From NCBI GenBank assembly GCA_017461345.1, contig JAFTYP010000016.1, positions 32,761 through 96,760 on the forward strand: a DNA stretch of 64,000 nucleotides, given 5' to 3'. Below the pieces are notes generated by a model. It saw only the letters and a program-made list of their open reading frames with translations. It had not been told where the DNA came from and searched no databases. The first letter of the stretch is position 1. Each line of letters begins with the position of its first letter. The stretch is from Bacteroidaceae bacterium (GTDB lineage: Bacteria; Bacteroidota; Bacteroidia; Bacteroidales; Bacteroidaceae). Positions 63,861 to 64,000 of this stretch are shown in pieces. The position numbers and the translations under genes were made by a program.

Positions 63861-64000
63861 TGAAGTGACCCCAAAAAGTTGGACGGATTAATAAAAATAT
63901 TATTGGTAAAGAGTTCGGTATTCCACCGGACTCTTTCCTTTTAACCGGTATTTGATTCTTTTATTGTTGTAGTATTCGATGTAGTCTTCCAAAGCCTTTG
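63861..64000 (-). mobile_element. End of an IS3-family insertion sequence
   Basis: TGAAGTGACCCCAAAAAGTT then GGAC is an IS3/IS150-type terminal repeat (inner bases TGACCCC...GTTGGAC are the family hallmark); the outer edge may be 63859 or 63861. The transposase tail lies just inside. The rest, and the other terminal repeat, are beyond the window. Confidence 0.85.
63900..64000 (-). CDS. IS3-family transposase, C-terminal fragment
   Basis: The minus strand encodes [20 protein letters not shown] then [12 protein letters not shown] and a stop at 63900-63902. This is the end of the rve integrase core (OrfB), with YIEYYN.KR....L.G.SPVEYR typical of the IS150 subgroup. Cut by the window edge. Confidence 0.88.
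   Translation of the reverse strand, partial: KALEDYIEYYNNKRIKYRLKGKSPVEYRTLYQ

Overview
The window looks like a chromosomal piece of a Bacteroidales bacterium, most likely Prevotella-like. Evidence: 16 start regions carry the Bacteroidetes promoter element TAnnTTTG (several with TTTG about 19-20 bp upstream); the three-gene frdCAB/sdhCAB order, the DUF4271-hemD-rnpA-yidD string, a SAM-II riboswitch before metK and a giant secreted dockerin protein all fit that phylum. Shine-Dalgarno sequences are mostly absent, as is usual there. No tRNA, rRNA or CRISPR was found.

Layout. 1-8.4 kb: start of polA (minus), a polyprenyl diphosphate synthase, gluQ, the fumarate reductase/succinate dehydrogenase operon (minus) and mnmG, followed by a near-perfect parS site. 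8.4-18.4 kb: housekeeping genes (apt, uvrC, dtd, a MazG-like gene, deoC, an OmpA lipoprotein, an S41 protease, ybeY, ruvB, a fused SpmA/SpmB protein). 18.5-20.7 kb: a minus-strand regulator, NfeD and SPFH group. 21-27.6 kb: bcp, secreted proteins, argS, an RNase H-like protein and an LtaS-like sulfatase. 27.8-36.4 kb: a surface-glycan block (MsbA-type exporter, five glycosyltransferases, a Stealth phosphotransferase, a lipid A acyltransferase). 36.5-52.4 kb: sigma factor, U32 protein, metK, LOG, DUF4271, hemD, rnpA, yidD, tatD, CoA-transferase, recJ, recQ, a frameshifted gene, an S24 repressor and a sugar kinase. 52.7-64 kb: a GNAT-like protein, parE, coaD, a 2289-residue secreted repeat protein and the end of an IS3-family element.

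The standout feature is a family of intergenic tandem arrays. Twelve gaps hold 3-6 units built on an 8-bp core (consensus GGTTAACC) repeated at exactly 22 bp. Eleven of the twelve lie just 3' of a gene. One supplies the stop codon of the gene before it, and another abuts a stop. Two open reading frames carry 22-bp-pitch arrays inside their coding sequence (a glycosyltransferase and mnmG).

Base composition also alternates strongly. Stretches of several kb are G/T-rich on the + strand and then turn C/A-rich, sometimes in the middle of a gene. Many of the G/T to C/A switches fall on an array. A second, C-rich repeat has entered tatD and the parE/coaD junction. I regard the arrays and the skew pattern linked to them as the best candidate for an undescribed system. 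Their function is unknown, and the link was seen only by manual sampling.
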